Of a stretch of DNA of 64,000 nt, positions 17,877-26,517 are shown in pieces. A program made the translations under genes and the position numbers. The notes under the pieces were generated by a model. That model made no database searches. It saw nothing but the letters and a program-made list of their open reading frames with translations, and was not told the origin of the DNA. Numbering within the stretch: position 1 is the first letter of the stretch; every line of letters starts with the position of its first letter. Source of the stretch: Polyangium sp. y55x31 (GTDB lineage Bacteria > Myxococcota_A > Polyangia > Polyangiales > Polyangiaceae); contig NZ_JARZHG010000046.1 in the NCBI RefSeq assembly GCF_029946505.1, positions 24,814 to 88,813 on the forward strand, written 5' to 3'.

Positions 17877-20800
17877 ATGACGCCGTCGCGCATGGCTCGC
17901 TGCTCCTTCTGCCATCGACGCCTCCTGGACGGAGGCACCTGCCCCCGTGACGGGGGCCAAACCTCAATCCATCATCCGCTCAGCAACACGGAAATCGAGC
18001 GGCCGCACCTGCCGGGATTTCGTCTCAATGGGCTGCTCGGCGCCGGTGGTTTTTCCGTCGTCTGGGCCGCGACCCGTGACGCCGACGGCGCGCCTTCCGC
18101 CGTCAAGGTGGGTCGGGTCAACGGCGGTACGCTGCAGGAGCGTTTTTCCCGGGAGGCCGAGGCCCTCGTCCGGATCGGGCCTCCGCATGTGCCGCAGCTC
18201 TTCGACGCAGGTCTCCTCCCCGATGGGCGGCCTTTCCTCGCAATGGAAAGGATTGCCGGCGCGACGCTCTCGGCGCGACTCGCCACGCTGCCCGGGCCGC
18301 CGGATCTCGCGTGGATCGCGCAGACCGCGGACGCCGTGCTCGCCGCGCTCGAGGCCATCCACGGCCATGGCATGTTGCACCGGGATATCAAGCCGGAGAA
18401 CCTCATCGTCGCCGAACCTTCCGGGCAGATCGTCGCAATCGATCTCGGCCTGGGCAAGCGCGCGATGGGCGCACGCGCGGGTGCCGGCCTCCCGCGACTC
18501 ACCCGGACGGGCGTGGCGGTGGGAACGCCCGAGTACATGGCGCCGGAGCAGATCCGGGGAGAGGAGAACCTCGACGAGCGCACGGACCTCTACGCTTTCG
18601 GGGTGATCCTCTGCGAGCTCGCAACGCTGCGGCCGCCGTTCGTCGGTGATGGTCCCACGCTCGAACACGCGCACCTGTCGCTGCGGCCGCCGCGGCCGAG
18701 CCAATTCGCGCCCGTGCCGGAGCCGCTCGAGGCGCTCATCCTTTCGTGCCTGGCCAAGGACCCTGCCCGGCGACCGGAGAGCGCGTCCGTACTACGCCGG
18801 GCGCTGCGCGAGGCGTGCGCCGCGGCGGCCGCGAGCCCCGCCGATGCGCCCTTCAGCAGCAAGATGGCATTGCCGCTTGCCGTGCCCAGGTTGATCGCCG
18901 AGGGGCGCCATCCCGTGGTGATCATGGTGGCAGACGTGAAGGGCTCTGCCGCGCCTCTTCTCGCCGCCGTGACGGCGAAGCGGGGCTGGCTCGCCCGGCA
19001 ACGCGGGAGCCGCTACACGGCAGTGTTCACAGCGCTGGATTCGGACGATCCTGCGGGCTCGGCACTCTCGGCCGCACGACAGATCGTGGAGGCGTGTGAG
19101 GGGCGCGTGGCGTTGCACCTCGCGAGCGTCACGGTGCGGCGCAAGGACCGCGGCGCGCCGGCCTTCTACGGTGCGGCGGTGGAGCGGCCGGAGACATGGA
19201 TCCCGCCGGACGCGGGGGACGGCATCACGATCACCGAGGTCCTCCGCGCGGCGCTCGGAACCCCGGAGGGAAGCAGCCTCGAGATCGCGCGCCGGACCGG
19301 CTCCGCGAACACCAACACGAGCGACGCGGCGCTGCCGCGCTCCTCGCCAGCGATGCCGCAGCTCGACGATGGATCGCAGGGGCTCGATGATGTGCCGCTC
19401 ATCGGGCGCGATGATGTCGTGGCGTCGCTGCGCGCGAGCTTCGAGGCGGCCCGCGCGCAGCGTTCCCCGCGCCTCGCGACGCTCGTGGGGGACGCGGGGC
19501 TCGGCAAGAGCCGCCTCGCGTCCGAGGCGCCGGCGCTCTGCCGCGCGGCAGGCCCGGAGGTGCTCGTCGTGACGATATCCGCACCGCCGCCGGGCATGGC
19601 AGGGAGGCACGCCGAGGCGGCGGCGCTGCTCAAGGCGCTGGTCGAGGTCCCCGCCGAGCAGCCGGCGGATCCTGCGGCGTTCTGGGCCGCGGTGCTGGGC
19701 GACGAGATCGGGCGCACGTCCACGCCGGCGCTCGGCGCCCTTTTCGGCTGGGAGGGGACGGGGGGAGGCGAGCCTGGATCGGCTCCCCTCGTGCGCACGC
19801 TCGCGGAGGCGCTGCGGCGGCGGGCGCGGCGCGGGCCCGTGGCGGTGATCCTCGACGACGCGCACCGCATCGACGACGCGGTGATCGACGCGATCGAGTA
19901 CGCGACGCTCGACGGGGAGGAAATGCCGCTCTGGGGGCTCGTGGCGGTGGCGCCCTCTTTCGAGGATCTGCGGCGCGCGTGGGGTCGCCGCACGCGTCAT
20001 CACGACCGCGTGGAGCTCGCGCCGCTCGCGCAGCAGGCGGCGATGGAGCTAGCGGCGCGGCTGCTCTTGCCGGCGGAGTACCCGCCCGCGATCGTGCTGG
20101 AGCGGCTCGCGGCGTGGTCGGGGGGCAATCCGGCGGCGCTCCACGAGATCGCAGCCGCGCTCAAGCGCATGGGGGCGATCCGCAAGCGCCCGCAGGGCGA
20201 GAGCTACTACGTGGCCACGGCCGACGTCGATATGCTCCCGCCGGTGCCCGCGTGGCAATGGCTGGCGGCGCGGCAGCTCGGGACGATGCCGCCGGAGCTC
20301 GCGTCGTGCGTGCGCCTGTGCGCCGTGCTCGGGGCGACGTTCACGCGCGGGGAGCTCGAGCGGGTGCAGGACGCGCTGGATCGGGCCGGGGACGCGGGGA
20401 CGACGCTCGACGTGGGGTACGCGCTGGATGCGCTCTTGCGGCGGAGGATTTTACGGCGGGGTGAGGGCGAGCTGTACGCCTTCCAGAACGGTGTTTTCCG
20501 GGGGGCGGTGTACGATCTGCTCGACCCGGCACAGAGGCAGAAGGTTCACCGGCATGCGTTCGAGCTGTGGCGGGCGGAGGTGGGGGTAGCAAAGCAGGCG
20601 AGCGAGGACATGCTGGCGCGGCTCGCGTTGCACGCGGAGGCGGTCGGGCAGCGGGAGGAGGCGGCGGAGGCCTATATTCACCTCGGAGATCTGGTACGGG
20701 CTGGACATCGAGATGCGGTGGCGGATCAGCATTACAGCGCGGCGCTGCGGTGTGCGGCGGCCGAGGACGCAGCGCGGCGGGCGCGGGCTCGATTCGGCCG

Positions 20801-21914
20801 GGGGAAGAGCCGGTATCGGGTCACCCGGGTGCGGGAGGCGATCGAGGATTTCGGGGAAGCGCGGAGCCTCGGGGAAGCGATGGGGGCTCCGCGGTTGGTG
20901 GCCGAGAGTCTGCTCGAGGAGGCGACAGCGCTCGATTGGAGCAGGGACTATGCTGCGTCAGCGGTGCGCACCGAGAAGGCGCGGGAGCTGATCGAGACAC
21001 TCGACGGCGATGACCTCCGGATCCGGCTGCAGGTCGCCGTCGCGCGCGTGGCCTGGCGAGCAGGACGGACGCTCGAGGTCGTTCGCAGGTTCAAGGAGTT
21101 GCTGGCCGCCGACGAGATCGACTACGAGTCGCGCGTCATTGCGCTCTTGGGGTTGTCTTTTCACCTCATGTTTGTCGAGGGGGGGCTCTACGAGGCGGAG
21201 CTCCGGTTCGAGGAGCTCATCAAGCTCACGACTGAATCCGGCGATCGGGCTCATCTGTGCAACGCCCACCTGAACCGCGTGCCACTGTGGAGTCGACGCA
21301 GGGAGCCCCACCGGGCGATCGATGATTTGCAGCGCGCGGTCATGCTAGCGCGGGAAATTGGCAACCCCTGGCTGGAGCGAGTGGCGTCGCTCAGCGCGTC
21401 GATGGCCATGTACTGGCTCGATAAGCCCTTCGAAGGGCTGGAGTTAGCGCGCCGGGCCTGGTTGCTGGATCAACGATACGCCGAAAAATCCACGGTCATG
21501 TACCCGTTGATGGTCTTGCGTATTCTGATGGGAATGGGCGAGCGTGAGGAGGCTCGCGCGATTCTCGCGTGGATCGAGGAACGGTGTCCACCCGGTCCGG
21601 ACAACATGCCCTGGGAGCGGCTCATCTACCGCTTGCTCCGGGCGGCGCTAGATTCGGAGAATTCGCAACCTGCTTCGGAGATGGCAGCTGCATGGCGTGA
21701 AGCGGTGACCCTGCGGGTGATGAGCGTCGAGTTGGTGATCGAGATCCTCTACTGGTGCGCGCGGCTGGCGCTCGATACTGGGCGCGTGGAGGACGCCGCG
21801 GCAGCGCTCGGCGAGGTGCGTGTCCGCCGCGCTCACCTCCCGATATGGCCCGCGTGGTTCGGGGACCTGGAGGCGCGCCTCGGCACCTTGCAGGCCGAAG
21901 GACGCAGCAACTAA
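17877..21914 (+). CDS. Multidomain Ser/Thr kinase: zinc ribbon, kinase, cyclase-like, ATPase, TPR
   Basis: Translation from 17877 gives 1345 residues; an ATG at 17892 is equally possible. A zinc ribbon (CSFC ... CPRDG) opens the protein. The kinase domain (about 40-310) has GAGGFSVVW, AVKVGRV, HRDIKPEN near 167 and GTPEYMAPEQ, but DLGLG replaces the usual DFG. Residues 340-460 hold a degenerate class III cyclase-like domain (IMVADVKGS). A P-loop ATPase module follows (GDAGLGKS near 537, VILDDAHRID), then TPR-like helices from about 880 to the end. This is the typical myxobacterial kinase-AAA-TPR architecture, in which the C-terminal half senses an unknown signal. Confidence 0.9.
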   Translation: MTPSRMARCSFCHRRLLDGGTCPRDGGQTSIHHPLSNTEIERPHLPGFRLNGLLGAGGFSVVWAATRDADGAPSAVKVGRVNGGTLQERFSREAEALVRIGPPHVPQLFDAGLLPDGRPFLAMERIAGATLSARLATLPGPPDLAWIAQTADAVLAALEAIHGHGMLHRDIKPENLIVAEPSGQIVAIDLGLGKRAMGARAGAGLPRLTRTGVAVGTPEYMAPEQIRGEENLDERTDLYAFGVILCELATLRPPFVGDGPTLEHAHLSLRPPRPSQFAPVPEPLEALILSCLAKDPARRPESASVLRRALREACAAAAASPADAPFSSKMALPLAVPRLIAEGRHPVVIMVADVKGSAAPLLAAVTAKRGWLARQRGSRYTAVFTALDSDDPAGSALSAARQIVEACEGRVALHLASVTVRRKDRGAPAFYGAAVERPETWIPPDAGDGITITEVLRAALGTPEGSSLEIARRTGSANTNTSDAALPRSSPAMPQLDDGSQGLDDVPLIGRDDVVASLRASFEAARAQRSPRLATLVGDAGLGKSRLASEAPALCRAAGPEVLVVTISAPPPGMAGRHAEAAALLKALVEVPAEQPADPAAFWAAVLGDEIGRTSTPALGALFGWEGTGGGEPGSAPLVRTLAEALRRRARRGPVAVILDDAHRIDDAVIDAIEYATLDGEEMPLWGLVAVAPSFEDLRRAWGRRTRHHDRVELAPLAQQAAMELAARLLLPAEYPPAIVLERLAAWSGGNPAALHEIAAALKRMGAIRKRPQGESYYVATADVDMLPPVPAWQWLAARQLGTMPPELASCVRLCAVLGATFTRGELERVQDALDRAGDAGTTLDVGYALDALLRRRILRRGEGELYAFQNGVFRGAVYDLLDPAQRQKVHRHAFELWRAEVGVAKQASEDMLARLALHAEAVGQREEAAEAYIHLGDLVRAGHRDAVADQHYSAALRCAAAEDAARRARARFGRGKSRYRVTRVREAIEDFGEARSLGEAMGAPRLVAESLLEEATALDWSRDYAASAVRTEKARELIETLDGDDLRIRLQVAVARVAWRAGRTLEVVRRFKELLAADEIDYESRVIALLGLSFHLMFVEGGLYEAELRFEELIKLTTESGDRAHLCNAHLNRVPLWSRRREPHRAIDDLQRAVMLAREIGNPWLERVASLSASMAMYWLDKPFEGLELARRAWLLDQRYAEKSTVMYPLMVLRILMGMGEREEARAILAWIEERCPPGPDNMPWERLIYRLLRAALDSENSQPASEMAAAWREAVTLRVMSVELVIEILYWCARLALDTGRVEDAAAALGEVRVRRAHLPIWPAWFGDLEARLGTLQAEGRSN

Positions 21915-22163
21915 TGGCTGGAGCCCGCACCGATTCGCGCTCGGAGTGACTGCGCTCGGCGATACACGCGCGCCGTTTCGAGCACCCCAGGCAGCCTACA
22001 GTTGGAGGCGCACCTCGGTCCTCTGAATGCTGGAGCCCGCAGCGACTGATGGCTGGGCCGTGCACCCTGGGATCCGGAATATCGTATGCGTGCGCACGAG
22101 ACGCCATCGGCAAACCGTATGCTTCTGCATGCTCGAAGAGCACCACGGACTGTCGCTGGCATC

Positions 22164-22178
22164 GGCACGGTTTCTGCA
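22164..22178 (+). promoter_or_regulatory. Sigma-54 (-24/-12) promoter for the lipoprotein gene
   Basis: GGCACG (22164-22169), GTTT, then CTGCA (22174-22178) fits GGCACG-N4-TTGCW with one mismatch. The predicted start is near 22189, giving a 26-base leader that contains AAGGAG before the ATG at 22215. The rest of the gap 21915-22214 has no gene; it carries a 13-base direct repeat (GCTGGAGCCCGCA at 21917-21929 and 22029-22041). Confidence 0.65.
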
Positions 22179-22214
22179 AAGCGAGTTGTCAGTCCTGAAC
22201 GAAGGAGATCAACC

Positions 22215-23066
22215 ATGTCGCACCGCCGATTCGCTTCCTGGGCCCTTCTCGCCGTATGTTTTTCCGCCGTGGGCTGCGGAGACCATTCCAACGGTACCCC
22301 CTACCTGGAGGGCGACCTGGAGATCCCGTTCGACACCTTGGACTGGCCATCCGAAAACGGCCTGGAGACTGCGTGCTTCTGGGACCACGATGTCCAACAG
22401 GCGCTGCGGGATCTTGGTTCGGGTGCGATCGTCGATATCGACGGCAGCCTACCCTCGATGCCCAACCTGCCGCCGCCTGGACAGGCGGACGAGTGCAGGG
22501 AGACCATCCTCAAGGATTTGGTCTTCTGCACCCTACCCGAGGGCGACACCGCGGAAGACCCGGATGACAACAGCATCTACAAAGGTGGCCTGGGTTTGGC
22601 CCCCGGCTGGCGAAACGGGGCTTTCACCACCACCGAGAAGGAATGGGTGACGGCGTGCTTGATGCAGCACGTCAACGGCCTCGGCGCGCCGATCAAAATC
22701 GTGCTCGAAGGCAACCATTCGTCGATATACGTAGATTCCGCGGCGGCAGCCGCCTATCCCGAGAAGGAGTCCACGACATGGGGCAACCTTTTCGATTCGT
22801 CCGTACCGCTCAACGTCCCGGGTGTTCCGCCGACGTACCCGGCCTTCACCGCCTACGTATGCCGCGAAGAGGGGCTCGATTGTGACGAGGATATGCCCGC
22901 CATCCTCAACGCTCGGTTTTGCGATGGGGCTGCGTCGCTTTGTGGCTTCTCGTACCAGGGCTCGTGCTCGAGCGCCTGCACGGCCAGCGGCCCCGGCAAC
23001 AACTACTGGACCTGCGGCGGGCAAACGGAGACCATTCGCTCGAGAATGACCGCGGTCTGCCAATGA
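22215..23066 (+). CDS. Secreted Cys-containing lipoprotein, unknown function
   Basis: The ATG at 22215 follows a strong AAGGAG site and gives 283 residues. A short signal ends in a lipobox (SAVGC, Cys about residue 19), so the mature protein should be lipid-anchored, probably facing outward. About ten further Cys residues, several in the last 60 residues (CGFSYQGSCSSAC), point to disulfides. No catalytic motif or known domain was recognised. The gene lies alone between the large kinase and activator 2 and has its own sigma-54 promoter, so it is a likely direct target of the flanking FHA activators. Confidence 0.8.
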   Translation: MSHRRFASWALLAVCFSAVGCGDHSNGTPYLEGDLEIPFDTLDWPSENGLETACFWDHDVQQALRDLGSGAIVDIDGSLPSMPNLPPPGQADECRETILKDLVFCTLPEGDTAEDPDDNSIYKGGLGLAPGWRNGAFTTTEKEWVTACLMQHVNGLGAPIKIVLEGNHSSIYVDSAAAAAYPEKESTTWGNLFDSSVPLNVPGVPPTYPAFTAYVCREEGLDCDEDMPAILNARFCDGAASLCGFSYQGSCSSACTASGPGNNYWTCGGQTETIRSRMTAVCQ

Positions 23067-23188
23067 GCGCCTCTCCTCCCCCTGAGCAGGCGCACGTGCC
23101 CGCTCTCCATGTGACGCAACTTTGAAGCACGGGACCGGCGCGCGGGGGGGGGCTCGCCGGGGCGGGACTCGTGGTAGGGTCGACCACG

Positions 23189-24562
23189 ATGACCTCGGCC
23201 CAATCCCCCCAGGAACATGCCACCGCAACGGCAGCCCTCGTCGTCCGTCCGCGTGAATGTGCCATCACCCGCTTCCAGCTCCAGGTCGTGTCCGGCCCCG
23301 ATCTGGGGCGCGCGATAGCGTCCGATGGTCAGGAGCTCGCCATCGGCACCGCGGATGGCAACCACCTCGTCCTCTCCGACCGCTCGGTCTCCCGACACCA
23401 CTGCGTGATCAGCGTCACGGATCAGGGCTTTTTCCTGCAGGATCTCGGCAGCAGGAACGGCACCACCCTGAGTGGGTTCCGCGTCGTTGCGGCCTACCTC
23501 AATCCAGGCGCGGTCATCGGCATCGGGGAGAGCACGCTGCGCTTCGAGCCACTTGCCGACGAGATTGTCGAGCCGCTCGCCGAGGAGGAGCGGCTCGGGC
23601 GGCTCCTCGGCCAGAGCACGGCCATGCGCCGTATCTTCGCCGCCTTGCCGCGGATCGCCGCGTCCGACTCGACCGTGCTCATCGAAGGCGAGACGGGCAC
23701 CGGCAAGGGTTTGCTCGCCGAGCTGCTCCACCAGCAGAGCTCACGTGCGAATGGGCCTCTCGTGGTCATCGATTGCAGCGCGATCCCCCCGACGCTCATC
23801 GAGGCGGAGCTCTTCGGGCACGCCAAGGGTGCCTTCACCGGCGCCCAGAACGCGCGCCCAGGGGCCTTCGAGTCCGCCGCCGGGGGCACGGTCTTCCTCG
23901 ACGAGCTCGGCGAGCTGCCCCTCGACATGCAGCCGAAGCTCCTGCGCGCGCTCGAGGAGCGCGTCATCCGCCGCGTCGGCAGCCTCGAGCCGGTGAAGCT
24001 CGACGTGCGCGTCATCGCGGCGACCAACCGCGACCTGCGCCAGGAGGTCAACCGCGGCGCCTTCCGCTCGGATCTCTTTTATCGTCTCAACATCGTCCGC
24101 ATCCGCCTCCCTCCGCTGCGCGAGCGGCGCGAGGACATCCCCCTGCTCATCAGCCATTTCTACGCGCAGCTCACGCGCTCCGGCGACACACGGCCGCCTT
24201 CGGAGCTCGTCACGGCGTTCTCGCGGCAGGACTGGCCCGGCAACGTCCGCGAGCTACGCGCGGCCATCGAGCGCGCGATCTTGATGCAGGATCCGGCGCT
24301 GTGGTTCGAGGCCACGCTCGGGGCCGCGCCCAGCTCCTCCGCGCCGCCGGAGCCCACGGTCAATATCGCGGACGATATCGCCTTGGGATCCTTCCGCGCG
24401 GCCAAGGAGAGGACGGTCGCACGGTGGGAGCGCCGTTTCGTGGAGACGCTGCTCGGCCAGAACGGCGGCAACATCTCGCGCGCCGCCCGCGCCGCGCGCA
24501 TGGATCGCAACTACCTCCGCGAGCTGCTCCACCGGCACGGCGTCCTGGCAACGGAGGAATGA
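23189..24562 (+). CDS. FHA-domain sigma-54-dependent transcriptional activator 2
   Basis: A 457-residue paralogue of the activator at 14867, with long identical stretches such as LDELGELPLDMQPKLLRALE. The order is FHA (about 40-120, SRHHCVI, LGSRNGT), AAA+ with Walker A GETGTGKG near 167, the loop GAFTGA near 213 and Walker B VFLDELGE near 235, and a Fis helix-turn-helix at the C-terminus (NISRAARAARMDRNYLREL). Walker A ends in Gly where paralogue 1 has Ser. An upstream GTG at 23171 is possible. It is convergent with the importer operon and lies just after the lipoprotein gene. FHA domains imply control by a Ser/Thr kinase. Confidence 0.93.
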   Translation: MTSAQSPQEHATATAALVVRPRECAITRFQLQVVSGPDLGRAIASDGQELAIGTADGNHLVLSDRSVSRHHCVISVTDQGFFLQDLGSRNGTTLSGFRVVAAYLNPGAVIGIGESTLRFEPLADEIVEPLAEEERLGRLLGQSTAMRRIFAALPRIAASDSTVLIEGETGTGKGLLAELLHQQSSRANGPLVVIDCSAIPPTLIEAELFGHAKGAFTGAQNARPGAFESAAGGTVFLDELGELPLDMQPKLLRALEERVIRRVGSLEPVKLDVRVIAATNRDLRQEVNRGAFRSDLFYRLNIVRIRLPPLRERREDIPLLISHFYAQLTRSGDTRPPSELVTAFSRQDWPGNVRELRAAIERAILMQDPALWFEATLGAAPSSSAPPEPTVNIADDIALGSFRAAKERTVARWERRFVETLLGQNGGNISRAARAARMDRNYLRELLHRHGVLATEE

Positions 24563-24604
24563 CGCGCACGCGCGCGGGAGCGCGCGCAGGCTTCCGTCAT
24601 TGCA

Positions 24605-25597
24605 TCAGCGCTCCTCCCGTCCCGAGGCGGGCCGAGGCGCGGGAGCGCTCCCCGTCCCCGGATCGAGCGCGTCGCGCAGCGCGTCCCCGAGCACGTTGAT
24701 GCAATGGACCGCGAGCACGAGCAGCAGCGCCGGGAACACGAGCAACCACGGCCGCAGGTCCATCGCATCGGCGCCGCGCGCGATGAGCAGCCCGAAGCTC
24801 GAGAGCGGCTCCTCGGTCCCAAGCCCGAGGAAGCTCAGCGTCGCCTCGGCCATCATCGCCTCGGGGATGATCAGCGTCGCCTGCGCGAGGATCGGGCCCA
24901 TTGCATTCGGTAGGACATGCCGGAGGAGGATGGCGGCATGACCCGCGCCCGCGGCGCGTGCAGCCTCGACGAAGAGTCGCCCGCGGAGCTCCATGACCTG
25001 ACCGCGCACGACGCGCGCCATCCCGGGCCACCAGAATGCCCCGAGGGCGACGAACATCAGCACGACCCGGAATAGCGGGTAGTCGCCTGCGTCCGCCCCA
25101 TCGGCGACGAACGGTGCGATGATCGCGCTGAACGCCCGGTGCAATATTCCCCCCTTCCGCGCGAAAAACACCTCGATCAGGATCACCGTCACCAGGAAAG
25201 GCAGGGCCTGGACGACCTGCATGACACGCATCATCGCGGCGTCGATCCGGCCGCTCCAGTATCCCGCGATCGCGCCGTACGGCACGCCGATCGCGAGGGA
25301 GAGAATCGCCACGACGGTCGCCACAGCGAATGAGATGCGGCCCCCGAGGAATGCGCGGACGAGAAGGTCGCGACCAAGATCGTCGGTTCCGAACCAATGG
25401 GCGCGCGAGGGAGGCAGCGCGCCCGCGGCAAGGTCTGTCTGGTCATAACGCCACGGGGAGAGTGCGGGAGCTAGAAGGCACGCGAGCACGAGCAGCGCGA
25501 GCACGAGGGCGGCGGCGCGCGCGGAACCTCGCGAAAGGAGGCGGCGCAGGACCTCTCGCCTGGGGTTCGGCGCGGCACGCGCGGGCTCGCCTGCCAT
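24605..25597 (-). CDS. ABC importer permease, OppC/DppC type
   Basis: About 330 residues with an N-terminal membrane segment, the OppC-type opening (HWFGTDDLGRDLLVRAFLGG) and five further membrane segments. The coupling-loop region reads EAARAAGAGHAAILLRHVLPN, close to the EAA motif that docks on the ATPase. The start overlaps the stop of the OppB-like gene (TGATG); a GTG one codon earlier is the alternative. It would form the heterodimeric channel with OppB for peptide or similar substrates. No ATPase gene follows. Confidence 0.9.
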   Translation of the reverse strand: MAGEPARAAPNPRREVLRRLLSRGSARAAALVLALLVLACLLAPALSPWRYDQTDLAAGALPPSRAHWFGTDDLGRDLLVRAFLGGRISFAVATVVAILSLAIGVPYGAIAGYWSGRIDAAMMRVMQVVQALPFLVTVILIEVFFARKGGILHRAFSAIIAPFVADGADAGDYPLFRVVLMFVALGAFWWPGMARVVRGQVMELRGRLFVEAARAAGAGHAAILLRHVLPNAMGPILAQATLIIPEAMMAEATLSFLGLGTEEPLSSFGLLIARGADAMDLRPWLLVFPALLLVLAVHCINVLGDALRDALDPGTGSAPAPRPASGREER

Positions 25598-26517
25598 CAC
25601 CGGAGTTCCGTCCGCCGATCGAGCAGCGTGCGGGCGACGTCCGCGAGTGCATCGAGCACCACGAGGATCGAAGCATAAACGAGCACGACACCCGTGACCA
25701 GGTTATAGTCGCGGTTCGCCGCCGCGTCGACGAAATAGCGGCCCATACCGGGCAAATCGAAGATTCGCTCCACGACGACGGATCCAACGAGCAGCCCGCT
25801 GGCCGCCGGGCCGAGGAAGCTCACCACGGGCGCGAGTGCTACCGGCAGCGCATGCCTCAGGACAGCCTGCCGCTCGCTGAGCCCCTTGGCGCGCGCCGTG
25901 CGGATGAAATCGGCCCCGAGCACGTCCAGCATACCGGTCCGCGCGAGCCGCGCGATGTGCGCGCCGACCGGCAGGGCTGCGCAGAGTGCCGGCAAGATCG
26001 CATGACGCCATGTCTCCCAGCGCGCCACTGGGAAAAGGCCGAGGCCGAGCGCGAACACGAGTACGAGGAGGGGACCGAGGACAAGACGGGGAATGGACAC
26101 CCCGAGCGTCACGGCCGCCATCAATACCGCATTCGCAGGGCGGCCACGCCAGACCGCACCGAGGACCCCGAGCGGCAGGCCGACCGCGAGCGCGAGAGCC
26201 AGCGCGAGGCTGCCGATCTGCAAGGAGACCGGCAAGCTTACCGCGATGATCTCGTTGACGGTCCGATTCGGGTATTTGAATGTGGGCCCGAGGTTCCCGT
26301 GTACGACGAGATCGACCATCCAATCGCGGTACTGGCCAAGGATCGGGGCGTCGAGCCGGTACTTGGCGCGCAGCGCGGCGTCCACCGCGGGCGGCACGGC
26401 GCGCTCGCGATCGAAGGGCCCGCCCGGCAGGAGCCGCACGAGGACGAAGACGAGCGTCGCCACGACGAGCAAGAGAAGAACGGACTCGAGCAGCTTCTTG
26501 AGGAGGAGTCGAATCAC
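25597..26517 (-). CDS. ABC importer permease, OppB/DppB type
   Basis: The GTG at 26517 overlaps the OppA stop (GTGA) and gives 306 residues. The N-terminus (LLLKKLLESVLLLLVVATLVFVLVRLLPGGPF) is a typical OppB opening. Six membrane segments follow, and the docking loop reads RTARAKGLSERQAVLRHALP. A longer open frame upstream only shadows the OppA gene. The product pairs with the OppC-like permease encoded next. Confidence 0.92.
   Translation of the reverse strand: MIRLLLKKLLESVLLLLVVATLVFVLVRLLPGGPFDRERAVPPAVDAALRAKYRLDAPILGQYRDWMVDLVVHGNLGPTFKYPNRTVNEIIAVSLPVSLQIGSLALALALAVGLPLGVLGAVWRGRPANAVLMAAVTLGVSIPRLVLGPLLVLVFALGLGLFPVARWETWRHAILPALCAALPVGAHIARLARTGMLDVLGADFIRTARAKGLSERQAVLRHALPVALAPVVSFLGPAASGLLVGSVVVERIFDLPGMGRYFVDAAANRDYNLVTGVVLVYASILVVLDALADVARTLLDRRTELR

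Noticed and set aside
21917..22041. A 13-base direct repeat (GCTGGAGCCCGCA)
   Set aside because: Only two copies, no flanking inverted repeats and no integrase or tRNA nearby, so it is not taken as an attachment site.
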